A stretch of 64,000 nt of DNA from Axinella damicornis (lineage: Eukaryota > Porifera > Demospongiae > Axinellida > Axinellidae), in NCBI GenBank assembly GCA_963931865.1, contig OZ007517.1, positions 6,027,707 through 6,091,706 of the forward strand. The letters run 5' to 3'. A model generated the notes under the pieces. That model was given only the letters and a program-made list of their open reading frames with translations, ran no database searches and had not been told where the DNA came from. The translations under genes and the position numbers were made by a program. This document shows positions 50,001 through 58,285 of the stretch, piece after piece (the first letter of the stretch is position 1; each line of letters begins with the position of its first letter).

Positions 50001-53000
50001 ACATACACTGTAGTAGACAAATTTGACAGAAATCCACCAGGTTGTCAGTTGTACCAACAGATCAGGAGCTGTACCGGAAGCCCCTTAACAGTTTCATTTT
50101 CAAGCACAACAAGACTACTGCCAGCCTCACATATTGGTACAAGTCAGTCTCAGTCGCTTTTAAAATGTGTTACAGGCCATTTTCTATGAAATCCACATTT
50201 TACAATAACACAGCTGTGGAGTTTGTTCCATGCACATGGTGGGGAACTGTAAACTTAAGGGCCACATGTGCCATGAGCTTCTGACGTCACTTCCTGTAAC
50301 AACCATGCTCTGTATACTAGCACAAAGGGTGTGACAGGTGGAGGTGGGTTGTTGTCACCCACAAGGTGACAGCACATGCCATGGACGTGTTGCATCTTGG
50401 CTATAGAAAGCCTTCAGTCCGCATGGTGTGGCCTATTTTTGTCATTTTTGGCATAAAAACAACAGCCCTCTCACATTGTAGGGCCTCCACAAGTAGCAGT
50501 CAAATCACAGTTTTCAGCGTGGAGGGGTTGGTCATGCCTGAGCCTCTTGATTCAAAAGATGTTAACAAGTGGGTGTAGTTAGAGTCATGCTGCAGTTAAG
50601 ATGGCCCCATGCACTACTGTACCCACTAATAGAGCCTAGTGTACCCCAGAGATTGAATGGTAACGACGCACAGTTCAGTATGTAAGTTGACACTGATTCA
50701 GTCACTGTCACAATACACTTCGTGCATGCCTGTGTACCCCCTATTCCATATTCTTGGCAATGACACTGACCACAACTACGTGGACAGGACTTATTTCAGT
50801 GAAGCAGGAGGGGACTGTACATTCTTTCAATGCGTGGGCCCCTCAACACTCAAAGATTTCCCGAGAGTCAATTATGATTACATCATGCATGAGTATGAGC
50901 TAGTGTCCCGTTAGACATCCATAGCACACAGTTAGACATCCATAGTGTGCAATTAGACGTAACGCAATTCCCTACTTGTTTGCAAGCAGTGTCTCAACCG
51001 TATCCCAGCTAAGTGAAGTGCAACTGCTTGTGGCAGACATGCATAATATCAGTTCTCAGCTGGAAATTTCAGCCAAAATGATCGGAATACCACTGACAGC
51101 TCACTACCAGTACATTTGGTCTTCAGTGTATATGATCGGCAATCACCATACATAACACAGACCTGTAGGAAGGTAATTAAACTGGTACAGCTATAAGCAG
51201 GAAACTAGGAATAAACCACGTCCACCTATGTAGTCTTGTCAGACTTTTAACCAGATTGCAGAAAGTTGCATGCCAATGCCCATAACAGTGATTACAACAC
51301 AGTTAGCAGTACATTATACATTGAGCTGGACGTATGTACATTCCTACTTGTTTTCCTGTCAAGAATGTCTTCATGCTCTTAAGGATGCTACAGCTAGCTG
51401 AGAGCCAGTGCACCACATGCTACCAGGATGTGAATCACTGACTGACTGGTAAACGAGGAGGTGTGGAGCATGTACTGGGCATGGAATCGTGTATGTGCAT
51501 GCTTTGAAAAGCGTCTGTCATCTTGGTGAGGTTTAAATTGTATGTCAAAGCATGAAAAAGTGGTATGACTTGGCCATACCGGTTCCTGTGGCCCTGCAAC
51601 CATCAGAGGCAGTTATAATTACGTGTTTGCAAGCAGTGTCTCAGGTAAAAAATGCCCAGCTAACTGCAACATAATTTTGGGGCCTTGAAAAACAAATTTC
51701 TAGCTGCAAACTGGCGCATGGTATGTGCTACCCAGATATGAATTACTGGTTATAAGTGTCTGCTACACATTGATCAGGAAATCCAAATGGTATTCATAGT
51801 TCACTTCCTGTGTATTGATGGTGTATGAATGCTCAGATCAGGGATTACCAACCGAATTCCGTTACAGTTACCCTCACCTTCTCCTGAATGTCAAGGTTGG
51901 CCCTTGCTGCCAGGAGGTGCTCAACAACCTTCTGGTGACCATTGAAGCTTGCAGTCCACAGTGGAGTGCGACCATCCTACAGAGAACAGAGAATGTGTGT
52001 TAGTATTGTAAAGGTAAGTGAAGTTTCCTGTCGCAAGATAATGTCCAACATGCTGAGGGAGTACAACACAGTACACGGCTACAAGGCTTGCACTGCAACA
52101 ATTCTGTACTCAGTGTGTGTAGTGCAGTTTCTGTCACATAGTAGTTGACACTTGTCCAATATAGTACTATAGTGTAGTTGAACCGAAAGATCAAAGGAAT
52201 TCCAGTTAAAGGTTCAGTGTGGGTGGTGGACCTGGATGGGGCGGGGCTAGCTTGGTCCGAATGTTTGTGGATATTTGAGAGATCCACTGATATCAACATG
52301 TGTAGCAAGAAGTGTACAGACAACTATCAGAGCGGAGTCAGCCTTCTTGCCTTGAAACAATGGTTCCTGTCGACATGTCAGAGTGCTTCCAGAACTGTTA
52401 CATGGACTGTGAATACCATGCACTGTTTGATTATTGTATCATGTATTGTATCATCATGTACCATTGGCGCCCAAGTTCCCCACACTAATTATTACCCAAT
52501 TATCTGAATTGCTATAAAAGCATTGCCATTATTTCTTACAAATGAGATTCTTTCATGCTGCTCAAGTAGTCAATGTTACACATGTACTGCATGCTGACCA
52601 TGTCATATTTGTGCACGACTTCAATGCTCAGGTCCTGTTCACTGCATTATTTCCATCTTGGATGTACCACAGTTAAGTATTGTGTTCTTGCAGACTGTGG
52701 TCCGACTTTCCAGTCAGTCCTATGCTCTCACACACACATTTCACCATGTTGTCTAGTGTGTAGTCCATGCAGGCAATCCATGCAGTGAATGATATCTACT
52801 ACCACTGCTCCCAGGCCCTTCTACGTTTCTGAGGCTAGCAATACCAAATGAGAAAACCTATAGCCTGTCTGTCTCACTCGGTACTCCACAGAGCATCGTC
52901 GTCAGCAGGTGAAAAGGAGTTCCCATGAAATGAGTCAATTAATGACAGCCTGTTGATATCCCATTGATTGCACTATGTAAACTATGGTGGATAAGTATGA

Positions 53001-54545
53001 ACCTAATTCCCATGGGTGATAATGTACGTAGTTGATCAGCTGAAACATGTACGTATAGCCCAATGAACCACATTACTTACAGGACCAGCTGCATTAACAT
53101 TGACAGTCTTCAGGAGGTCAGGGATTCTCTCCAGTAGACCAAGGCGGCAAGCCTCATGGAGTTCCTGTTCCTGAAGGAAGAAATCGAAAAGCAGAACTCA
53201 TCATGTGGGTGAATTGCGTGCCAAAGCACAGCATTGTAAGTTACGTATCTAAGGCTGCGTACGTACTGAACAAGTTCCATGGGCAAGACTATTTTTACAG
53301 TGAGATGGGAACTGGTGACTATGGTCTCCATGTTGGCTGGCAGAGCCAATCAGATTTGAGCGTTTTGTGTATGCAGTATTAATTTGTCCGTTCGGATTTG
53401 TTATGAACTACTGGAGGGTGCAGTATGGCACTATATGTGAATGTGGTCAATTCCTGTCCATAAAGTAGCCTCGTACCCAGGCCCACACGCGGAACACGGA
53501 AGTGCATTCCGTGGGTGGGCCTGGGTACAAGGCTATCCATAAAGGGAGTCTATAATTCCAGTGGACATTTTGTTGAGGAAATTAAGGTCCATTGATAACA
53601 GCAGGAGTGCTTATAATGATGTTCCGCTCTTTACGTCATATTATGCACTGCTGATAACAGATATAGTGACCTCTCTCTTCCATATGCATGCATATCACAG
53701 TGTGGTACTGACAGGGGTGAGTGATCCCCCTAAGTGTTGCATAGTGAAGTGATCATAATCTGAAAGTGGAATGGCCTGGAAAGAGGCTACACAATTACAC
53801 TAGTACATACCTTGCTCTTCTTTTCATGTGGTGGAATCTCGCTACTGGATTCTTTATCATCTGTGTGAGAGCATGGAATAGTTGAATACCATTACACTTG
53901 TTTTATATCTGTATATAAATATTCATGCATGGTTCAACTGAAGGCAGAAAGGTGGGATAAAGTTTAGTACTGCGTTCGCTCCATATTATGGCAGCTGGGA
54001 AGCAAAGGAAACTTGTGTAATTTCACAGATCCTATAATTACGTAAGCGCATGTAGCTATGTAATAGATGAACCACAAAAGTCACCAAGTGCATGAACCAT
54101 TACCAGATTGTATCTTCATAAGCAGGTCAAAGGAGAGGCAGGACGGAGACCCTCCCACCACCTCACCAAGGGGTGTGTCCTACGAGGAGAGATACACATG
54201 TTGCCATGGCTGACATTTATTTACACAGTGGGATACCAGCATCGATCTGTGGACTTGTCTTCCCTCCACAGTGTCTGTTGGTCATCAAGACAGGTCTTTA
54301 CACATTGCTTTGAGGTATCATATTCAATGTTGTTTGACTTTCAGTTGTGTGAGTGTTGGTCGTAGACTACGAGTTTATGCATGTACTGAATTAGTCAAAC
54401 ATCAAGATTCTTCTGAAGGGAGGGGAAGAGTCTGCCATGTGAGTACTGCCATCAGTGTTTGTTTGACCTTGTGTTGGAAGAGCCAACCACATTGAGCACT
54501 ATTAACATGAACAAGATGTATACTTCAAGAGCGCAAAGTGCAGAC

Positions 54546-54615
<70 letters not shown>

Positions 54616-57600
54616 ACTGTCTGTACCAACCTTGGGCTCATCAAAGGGGTTTCCCGGCGTTCCTGTGAGCTCATTGTATCTCACCAGCCGGCACTGCTTC
54701 AGCTGCACACCACACTCCTGCAACTCCAGGACCTGGACACATCGAAAACAAAACTCTTACTATAGACCCGCTTATAAAACATTATGTCACCATACCCACC
54801 ATAATATTATTTCAGTTACGAAAATACAGCATGGTTCCATACCAGATAAGTATGAAGTATAGTAAAAGCAATATTCATAAACCATATTCCTTAATGACTT
54901 TACCCACAGAGCTCAGTAAAGGAAATGGGTATCGTATGCTGGTCCTACGAAGTAAGAGCACTGTTTCGTACATAAATATTAGTAAAGGGAGCATACTTTG
55001 CATGACTAATACTATACAAGTCAAGGCTTTCTACCAAACACATCCATGTGCTGCCACCCTGCAGGTGACATCCAACCATCTCCCCTGTCCCACCCTTTGT
55101 GCTGCCACCCTGCAGGTGACATCTCCCTTGTCCCACCCTTTGTGCTGCCACCCTGCAGGTGACATCCAACCATCTCCCCTGTCCCACCCTTTGTGCTGCC
55201 ACCCTGCAGGCGACATCCAACCATCTCCCTTGTCCCACCCTTTGTGCTGCCACCCTGTAAGTGACATCCAACCATCTCCCCTGTCCCACCTTTTGGCAAA
55301 ACATTTCCTGGCAGGTTTTCCTGTATATGCTGAGTCAGTGGAACAATCTATGCAAGTGATTGCATTCCTTACGGATGGATTCAAATTCATGCCACCGGTA
55401 CCTGTTGCTGATGGCTAAGTGGAAACCCTTTGCCAAGCAGCAAATCTTGGGAGGCTAGAGCAGCAGTTTGATTGAGTGACTTCACTCTTTCACGCATGCA
55501 AGATAGATCTGGCCATGGTGTGTGAAGACTTGATTCCATGGCTTCAAATTGAAGGCTTGTATAGGCAGGAATGTGACAAACACAGCTGGAGGTCTGAACA
55601 GCTAGTTATCACACTACACATGTAAATATATCTCAGAAATAAATCCTGGCCTATTGCAGACAATGTGGAACCATAAAGACGGCAAAGACACATTAACACA
55701 CAGCCTAGATTGTACCTTGTAGGCTCTTTCTGTTGCCTCCCTCAGGGTCTGGTTCCTGTGGACCTCCAGTGTCTTCTCACTGAGACTCCCACTGCTCGGG
55801 TGCTCGCAGAACAGACGGAACTGGTTCAGGATAAAGATATGTTGGTGAACTTTTCAGCCAGTTCTACAGGCAAAATACAGTAACAAGATGCACCAGAGCA
55901 CCAAAAACAACCCTAGCTACTGATATAGATTCTACCAACTGTATGATGGATTCAAACTTAAAATGGCAGGCATAATTATGTGCACCTGAAATGCAGACAG
56001 GGGGTGTACATTGATGCAGGCTGACTAATAATTCCACCCGTGCTCATTTTGCTACAAGTTTAATCACTTATTAGGTTGTGCATACTGTGAGGGCTAAAAT
56101 GTATATCATCATCCACTGAATCAAGTCTTCCTGAACAGGTGCTGGACAACCAGAAAGGGGCCAACACAGTACCAACCTGTTATACGTTTCATAAATGTCT
56201 GACAGGACAACCTAAGTTGCCAAGGTAATGAAGTAGCTATACTAAACAATAACCCAATGAAGTCCAAGGACTATACAACAATAATCATGAAGCTGAGAAC
56301 ATTATCACTGCGAGTAATTACTTTGCAGAGGTTGTCCTCCCATTCCTGTAGGCACTCCTCAATCTGCTTCTTCATGTGCGGGGGCAGCTGCTCTGCTGTG
56401 AATCGTGTGACAAATGCTGGTATGCAGGTGTGTACATGCGTTGGATAAGTGAAGAGATGTCAGATTATCAATTGTGGGTACCATCAGCATCATATGGTAT
56501 GAAAGTTTCATGCAATGACTCAATTAGGACAAACCTTGGCTCAGAAATTGAACTATATATGCACGAAACAGGGTTGCATAGCTACTATGAATCATCTGTG
56601 TAGGATGACAACTTTACAAGACATTCAATGCGGATCGAGGATAAGACCCTATAGCTGTTTGAAAAAACCAACAAACCGCCCTATAGGTCAAGAGTTCCAT
56701 TTCAAGCAATTGAAAGGTTGACAGAGAGGTAGATAAGATGGTGGTCCCTGTACATTATCTTCCAAACAACAATCCTGAAGACCTTCCATGGTTACGGCTT
56801 GCTTACTATCTTTTGCCATTGAATTAGCTATAGAAAAATAACCTTCCCTACTAAATTGAAGGGGGTACCTCAAGTAAATATACCGGTTCTGTTTGGAAAT
56901 TCTAGGTACACACCTGGAGGTAGTTGCTCAACCAAATGTTCGTTTCCTTGCAGGTCGTCCACTTTGGATTCCAACTCCTTCACCTTGTGCTGGGATTCTT
57001 GCAGCATTTGACCTTGCAGTACCTTTTGGAGTTCTTCCGTTTTCTGCTCAAGCTCGTTTGTCTTCTCTTGGAGCTCTTTTTGGTGCTGCTGTGTCTTCTG
57101 CTGGAGCTCTGCTGTCTTCTGCTGGAGATCTTGACGTGTCCCCCAAAGTTCTCGTCTCTTGAGCTGCAGCTCTTGTGCATTTTCACGCAGTTGTGTGTTC
57201 AGAACTCTTCGGTCTCTCTGCAATTTAGAGATTTGGGTTTGCATCTGCTCTACAAATTGTTGCTGGTCCGCTTGAATCTTCTCAACAACTTGTTGCTGCT
57301 CACGCCTCTGGTCTCGATTCTGCTTCTGCAGCTCTTCGATGAGCTGCTGCTGATCTTGAATTCTTCTTTCTTGTGGCGTTGGTTGTTGCATGCTCTGGGA
57401 AAACTCTGGAGCTTGTTTCAGTGCAACCAGCTGATGACAAAGCTGCTGTGCAGTTGGACGATCTTGGTCATTGTCTTTCAAGCAGCTTCTTATCACGGGC
57501 AACAGTTGGTGGTGATGGTCGATAAGATCAATGTGATTCTTCCGGCGCTGAACTTCTGGTACCGGTATGAACAAGAAGCCAGTTGGAGAGAGGGGGTTGG

Positions 57601-58285
57601 GCTGACGTGTCATGCTTGAACTGGGATCAGGGTATTTTCTGGTCAAAATCTGGACAGCTATAACGCCCGAGGAAAAGACATCCAGTTGTTTGCTGTAGAC
57701 AGGTGGTTCTGTGAGTGCTTCGGGGGACATGTAGAATGGCGTACCAGGACATCGAGTAAGACGACTCATGCTAGCGTTAATCACAGTAAGCGTTGACATC
57801 CCAAAATCAGTGACCTTTGCTCTGCTTCCAGCGATCAAGAGAACATTGTTCCCGGAGAGGTCGCGGTGGATAACGCCCTTGGAGTGGAGGAAGGTGAGAG
57901 CTAGGGCTATGTCATACCACAAGCTCAGTTGAAGGTGGTATGGAAGAGGATCATCGGAGCGCTCTAGGAAGTGGGTGAGGTTTTCATCCAGCAACTCCAT
58001 CAGGAGAACGGGAAGATGAGACACTGGATCGCGAGCTACACCGAGGTACTGTGCCACGTTGGGGTGTCTTACCATCTTCAAAAGTTCACATTCCTGCTCA
58101 AACCTCTGAAGAATCTTTTGACTGTGAGGGTCATTGAATTGGAAGAGCACGGGATGTAGAATTTTTGCAGCACACGGTAGTTCGCAGAACTTTGCTTTGC
58201 AGACTTTCCCGTATGACCCAGTTCCAAGAGTTTCATCGTGAAACAGTTCTAGGTCTTGATCATCGGCCTGCGACCGTTCGGACAT
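22953..58285 (-). CDS. Kinase / coiled-coil / ubiquitin-like / ankyrin-repeat protein (16 exons, 923 aa predicted)
   Basis: This is the whole-gene entry. The exons run from ATG at 58285 to TGA at 22953-22955. Their lengths are 1372, 74, 105, 118, 50, 90, eight of 99, 80 and 91 bases. The sum, 2772, is divisible by three, and every junction is phase-compatible. Residues 14-290 are a protein kinase; about 308-450 a Gln/Glu-rich coiled coil; 483-557 a segment resembling a ubiquitin-like part of USP47/USP40; 574-893 ankyrin repeats; the end is a short Thr/Ser-rich then basic tail (RFLKLFKPKEQ). It is likely a cytoplasmic signalling kinase whose ankyrin repeats bind a partner; the substrate is unknown. 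I know of no described protein with this exact order. Exon calls come from reading splice sites, not transcripts. Confidence 0.82.
23301..23380 (-). CDS. Exon 15: last, partial ankyrin repeat
   Basis: Acceptor CACACAG; frame RGNTPLSIARSNGREHIVKL...; donor GTAGAT. It has the TPL helix start and the IVKLL second helix but no following loop, as in a C-terminal capping ankyrin repeat. At 80 bases it breaks the 99-bp pattern and leaves phase 2. Confidence 0.8.
23905..23960. repeat. Copy of the GGGCGCTTGAT repeat
   Basis: AACAGGGGGCTGGGCGCTTG followed by TGGTGGGCACCTGATATG parallels 9,640-9,980. It is intronic in the kinase-ankyrin gene. Confidence 0.4.
24270..24435. repeat. About 55-bp tandem repeat, 3 copies
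   Basis: Units contain GGGCTAAACCCTCCACTA and CAGTCACAGTGCA. Intronic. Confidence 0.85.
24554..24652 (-). CDS. Exon 14: ankyrin repeat (99 bp)
   Basis: Acceptor CACAG, frame DGFTALHAACQEGHYRVAEM...LELKTK, donor GTGAGG. One complete 33-residue repeat, phase 0 at both ends. It and its intron flanks are paralogous to exon 10 (41562-41660). Confidence 0.88.
24950..25242. repeat. C-rich (CnT)n tract, about 290 bp
   Basis: Runs of 6-20 C separated by single T. It lies between exons 13 and 14; the sense strand of the gene is therefore G-rich here. The Pro/Ser and Gly ORFs are artefacts of composition. Confidence 0.95.
25482..25580 (-). CDS. Exon 13: ankyrin repeat (99 bp)
   Basis: Acceptor TGTGTAG, frame TGDTPLWAASFDGHQVVVEI..., donor GTGAGA. 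One repeat, phase 0 at both ends. Exon and downstream flank (to about 25,800) match exon 8 and its flank at 47,697-48,020. Confidence 0.88.
26519..26621. repeat. 103-bp palindrome
   Basis: GGGATCTACGCGATTTAGAA faces TTCTAAATCGCGTAGATCCC. The copy at 32667-32769 lies in the duplicated block. Confidence 0.9.
26756..26854 (-). CDS. Exon 12: ankyrin repeat (99 bp)
   Basis: Acceptor TGTGCAG, frame DGQTALYIASSNGHYQIVEE..., donor GTGAGC. Phase 0 at both ends. It differs from exon 11 by one base (Ser for Arg), the product of the large tandem duplication. The open frame continuing upstream of the acceptor is intron read-through. Confidence 0.9.
27690..29000. repeat. Degenerate minisatellite, about 60-bp unit (copy A)
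   Basis: Many diverged units built on GGTGGTCATTAGGCATGC, GGATATTCAGCATCAACT and ACACACCTGCAACAGGTGG. The homologous array in copy B is at about 34,880-36,700. Confidence 0.8.
29875..30450. repeat. 49-bp satellite with a palindromic core (copy A)
   Basis: About a dozen units of AGTGACGCTCGTCACT followed by AGTCACAGCAAATGCAGCAC and AATATATAGCAGT. AGTGACG/CTCGTCACT is self-complementary. A two-unit outlier sits at 27,320-27,400. Homologous array in copy B: about 37,540-38,120. Confidence 0.85.
32667..32769. repeat. 103-bp palindrome (copy B)
   Basis: Same foldback as at 26519-26621, with a few base changes. Confidence 0.9.
32907..33005 (-). CDS. Exon 11: ankyrin repeat (99 bp)
   Basis: Acceptor TGTGCAG, frame DGQTALYIASRNGHYQIVEE..., donor GTGAGC. 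Phase 0 at both ends. Near-identical twin of exon 12. Confidence 0.9.
33798..34840 (+). mobile_element. Helitron-like element, copy 1 (1043 bp)
   Basis: The element runs from TCACAGAGTC to ATTACTTG between A and T, with no target duplication. The empty site is copy A at 27,639-27,650 (GTCCTATTCAATG). A hairpin ACAGAGTC-GGTA-GACTCTGT sits at the left tip, and a 275-bp palindrome (34567-34841) ends the right side. The inside reads like exon-intron-exon: MTNKTPRVAKTRRES, then a CTTT-rich tract ending in CAG, then MMVFARNSSILHRAVHQP. The 3' end CTTG is close to, but not, the canonical CTRR. No Rep/helicase, so non-autonomous. Confidence 0.7.
34567..34841. repeat. 275-bp palindrome at the right end of Helitron-like copy 1
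   Basis: ACAAGTAATAAAAAACATTT faces AAATGTTTTTTATTACTTGT. Pairing extends inward to TACAATCCCCCTACA and TGTAGGGGGGTTGTA, with only a short loop. The ORFs on it are mirror artefacts. Confidence 0.9.
37540..38120. repeat. 49-bp satellite with a palindromic core (copy B)
   Basis: Counterpart of 29,875-30,450, with unit gains and losses relative to copy A. Confidence 0.85.
41562..41660 (-). CDS. Exon 10: ankyrin repeat (99 bp)
   Basis: Acceptor CTCACAG, frame NGSAALHVACQEGHDHVAEM...VELKTK, donor GTGAGG. Phase 0 at both ends. Paralogous to exon 14. Its downstream flank (41,280-41,520) also occurs at 48,780-49,066 without an exon. Confidence 0.88.
41957..43035 (+). mobile_element. Helitron-like element, copy 2 (1079 bp)
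   Basis: Same ends, internal exon-like pieces and right-hand palindrome (about 42,761-43,036) as the copy at 33798. It also sits between A and T with no target duplication. The paralogous intron segment at 43,905-43,960 lacks it and shows the intact GGATAATAAACTATG site. Confidence 0.7.
43578..43726. repeat. Degenerate tandem repeat, GCTGCTCCCCGATTG units
   Basis: Four diverged units of CTGCTCCCCGATTGCGTC. It occupies the place where the flanking homology to exon 10 would predict an ankyrin exon. Confidence 0.75.
44071..44270. mobile_element. 200-bp foldback element
   Basis: ATATCCCTGGCCAGCGTGAT faces CCCGCTGGCCAGGGATA; GGGAGAGGTCAGTGCTT faces AAGCACTGGCCTCTCCC. Non-coding and intronic. Confidence 0.8.
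44432..44560. repeat. Palindrome around TGCAATTTGGGAATAATTGC
   Basis: GTGCAATTTGGGAATAATTG is inverted as CAATTATTCCCAAATTGCAC. Intronic. Confidence 0.75.
44612..44872. repeat. Intron block paralogous to 41,010-41,275
   Basis: Shared phrases include ACAAACTGGAAGTCCCACGC, AGACATTATCTACAAGGGGG and AAGAAAGGGTCAAAGTGACA. It is one of the blocks showing repeated duplication inside this gene. Confidence 0.85.
46635..46733 (-). CDS. Exon 9: ankyrin repeat (99 bp)
   Basis: Acceptor CTGTAG, frame NGQTPLWTASFYGHQKVVQH...LDVQKE, donor GTGAGG. Phase 0 at both ends. Paralog of exon 7. Confidence 0.88.
47160..47287. repeat. About 65-bp tandem duplication
   Basis: Two copies of GATGCTGTCACATGATGATC...GACATGGACTGCAGCCC. 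Confidence 0.85.
47697..47795 (-). CDS. Exon 8: ankyrin repeat (99 bp)
   Basis: Acceptor CTGTAG, frame TGETPLYTASFKGHQAVVEI...PDIQEE, donor GTGAGG. Phase 0 at both ends. Paralog of exon 13. Confidence 0.88.
48780..49140. repeat. Exon-10 flank without its exon
   Basis: Matches 41,280-41,550 up to TAATCAACTTACAT. In the exon-10 block the exon follows within about 30 bases, but no ankyrin codons follow here. Confidence 0.75.
49310..49412. mobile_element. 103-bp TIR element with perfect 9-bp target duplication
   Basis: TAGTCTCGGCTCCAGACCCA faces GGGTCTGGGACTGAGAATA. GGGAGCTCA is present at 49301-49309 and 49413-49421. Confidence 0.85.
49411..49590. repeat. About 62-bp tandem repeat, 3 copies
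   Basis: Units start ATAGGGAGCTCATGACGGCT and end GTAAAGAGTTAATTCATGAA. The array begins at the target duplication of the element just before it. The rest of 49,591-51,240 holds nothing I can support. Confidence 0.85.
51240..52800. repeat. Duplicated block carrying exon 7
   Basis: Paralog of 45,421-47,640, in the same order and orientation. Confidence 0.85.
51878..51976 (-). CDS. Exon 7: ankyrin repeat (99 bp)
   Basis: Acceptor CTGTAG, frame DGRTPLWTASFNGHQKVVEH...LDIQEK, donor GTGAGG. First full 33-residue repeat, phase 0 at both ends. Confidence 0.88.
53081..53170 (-). CDS. Exon 6: N-terminal ankyrin cap (90 bp)
   Basis: Acceptor CTTCAG, frame EQELHEACRLGLLERIPDLL...VNAAGP, donor GTAAGT. 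The HEACRLG helix followed by VN and a turn is an ankyrin half or capping repeat. Phase 0 at both ends. Confidence 0.85.
53466..53535. mobile_element. 70-bp TIR element with perfect 9-bp target duplication
   Basis: TAGCCTCGTACCCAGGCCCA faces TGGGCCTGGGTACAAGGCTA. TCCATAAAG stands on both sides (53457-53465, 53536-53544). Confidence 0.88.
53811..53860 (-). CDS. Exon 5: short acidic linker (50 bp)
   Basis: Acceptor CACACAG, then a frame reading DKESSSEIPPHEKKSK, then donor GTATGT. It requires one base from exon 4, which only the exon-4 donor at 54613-54614 supplies. Likely a disordered linker between the ubiquitin-like part and the ankyrin repeats. Confidence 0.65.
54547..54614. repeat. (CA)n microsatellite abutting a splice donor
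   Basis: About 34 CA units on the + strand; (GT)n on the coding strand, beginning exactly at the inferred exon-4 donor. Confidence 0.95.
54615..54732 (-). CDS. Exon 4: ubiquitin-like segment, second half (118 bp)
   Basis: Acceptor TGTCCAG, frame VLELQECGVQLKQCRLVRYN...PFDEPKVGTDS. The CRLVRYN motif after a helix matches the style of the USP47 ubiquitin-like region. Two donors are possible: AAG then GTTGGT (phase 0), or CAGTG then GTGTGT (phase 1). Only the second fits exon 5, so it was chosen. Confidence 0.72.
55049..55290. repeat. About 50-bp tandem repeat, 5 copies
   Basis: Units of CATCTCCCCTGTCCCACCC followed by TTTGTGCTGCCACCCTGCAG. Intronic. The long ORFs in several frames come from the repeat. 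Confidence 0.9.
55716..55820 (-). CDS. Exon 3: ubiquitin-like segment, first half (105 bp)
   Basis: Acceptor AACCAG, frame FRLFCEHPSSGSLSEKTLEV...REATERAYK, donor GTACAA. Phase 0 at both ends. The pattern of a hydrophobic strand, turn, strand (KTLEVHRNQT) and helix (LREATERAY) fits a ubiquitin-like fold and resembles, from memory, a C-terminal region of USP47/USP40 deubiquitinases. There is no protease domain here. The family call needs a profile search. Confidence 0.72.
56322..56395 (-). CDS. Exon 2: linker after the coiled coil (74 bp)
   Basis: Acceptor ATTCACAG, frame EQLPPHMKKQIEECLQEWE...NLCK, donor GTAATT. Takes phase 1 from exon 1 and leaves phase 0. A short amphipathic helix is likely. 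Confidence 0.7.
56914..58285 (-). CDS. Exon 1: protein kinase domain and coiled coil (1372 bp)
   Basis: The ATG at 58285 is the first Met after an in-frame TAG two codons upstream. Kinase landmarks by residue: glycine loop LGTGSYGKV 20-28; lysine K41 in CAAK; helix-C glutamate near 64-67; catalytic loop HRDLSGNNVLL 140-150 with D142 and N147; DFG 160-162; SPE 187-189; DVFSSG 203-208; conserved Arg near 276. All catalytic residues are present, so it should be active. The HRDLSxxN loop and DFGMS suggest a tyrosine-kinase-like (TKL) group member, which is inference. Residues 308-450 are a Gln/Glu/Lys heptad-rich coiled coil, probably for dimerisation. Exon 1 ends CCAG followed by GTGTGT (phase 1). 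The frame running on to 56870 is intron. Confidence 0.9.

Noticed and set aside
54945..55418. ORFs of 92-195 codons over 54.8-55.4 kb on both strands
   Set aside because: A 50-bp tandem repeat that is open in several frames; it lies in the intron between exons 3 and 4.
56893..57619. Plus-strand ORFs of 89 and 231 codons
   Set aside because: They are antisense shadows of the coiled-coil and kinase exon; Leu/Ser-rich because they oppose Gln/Glu codons.
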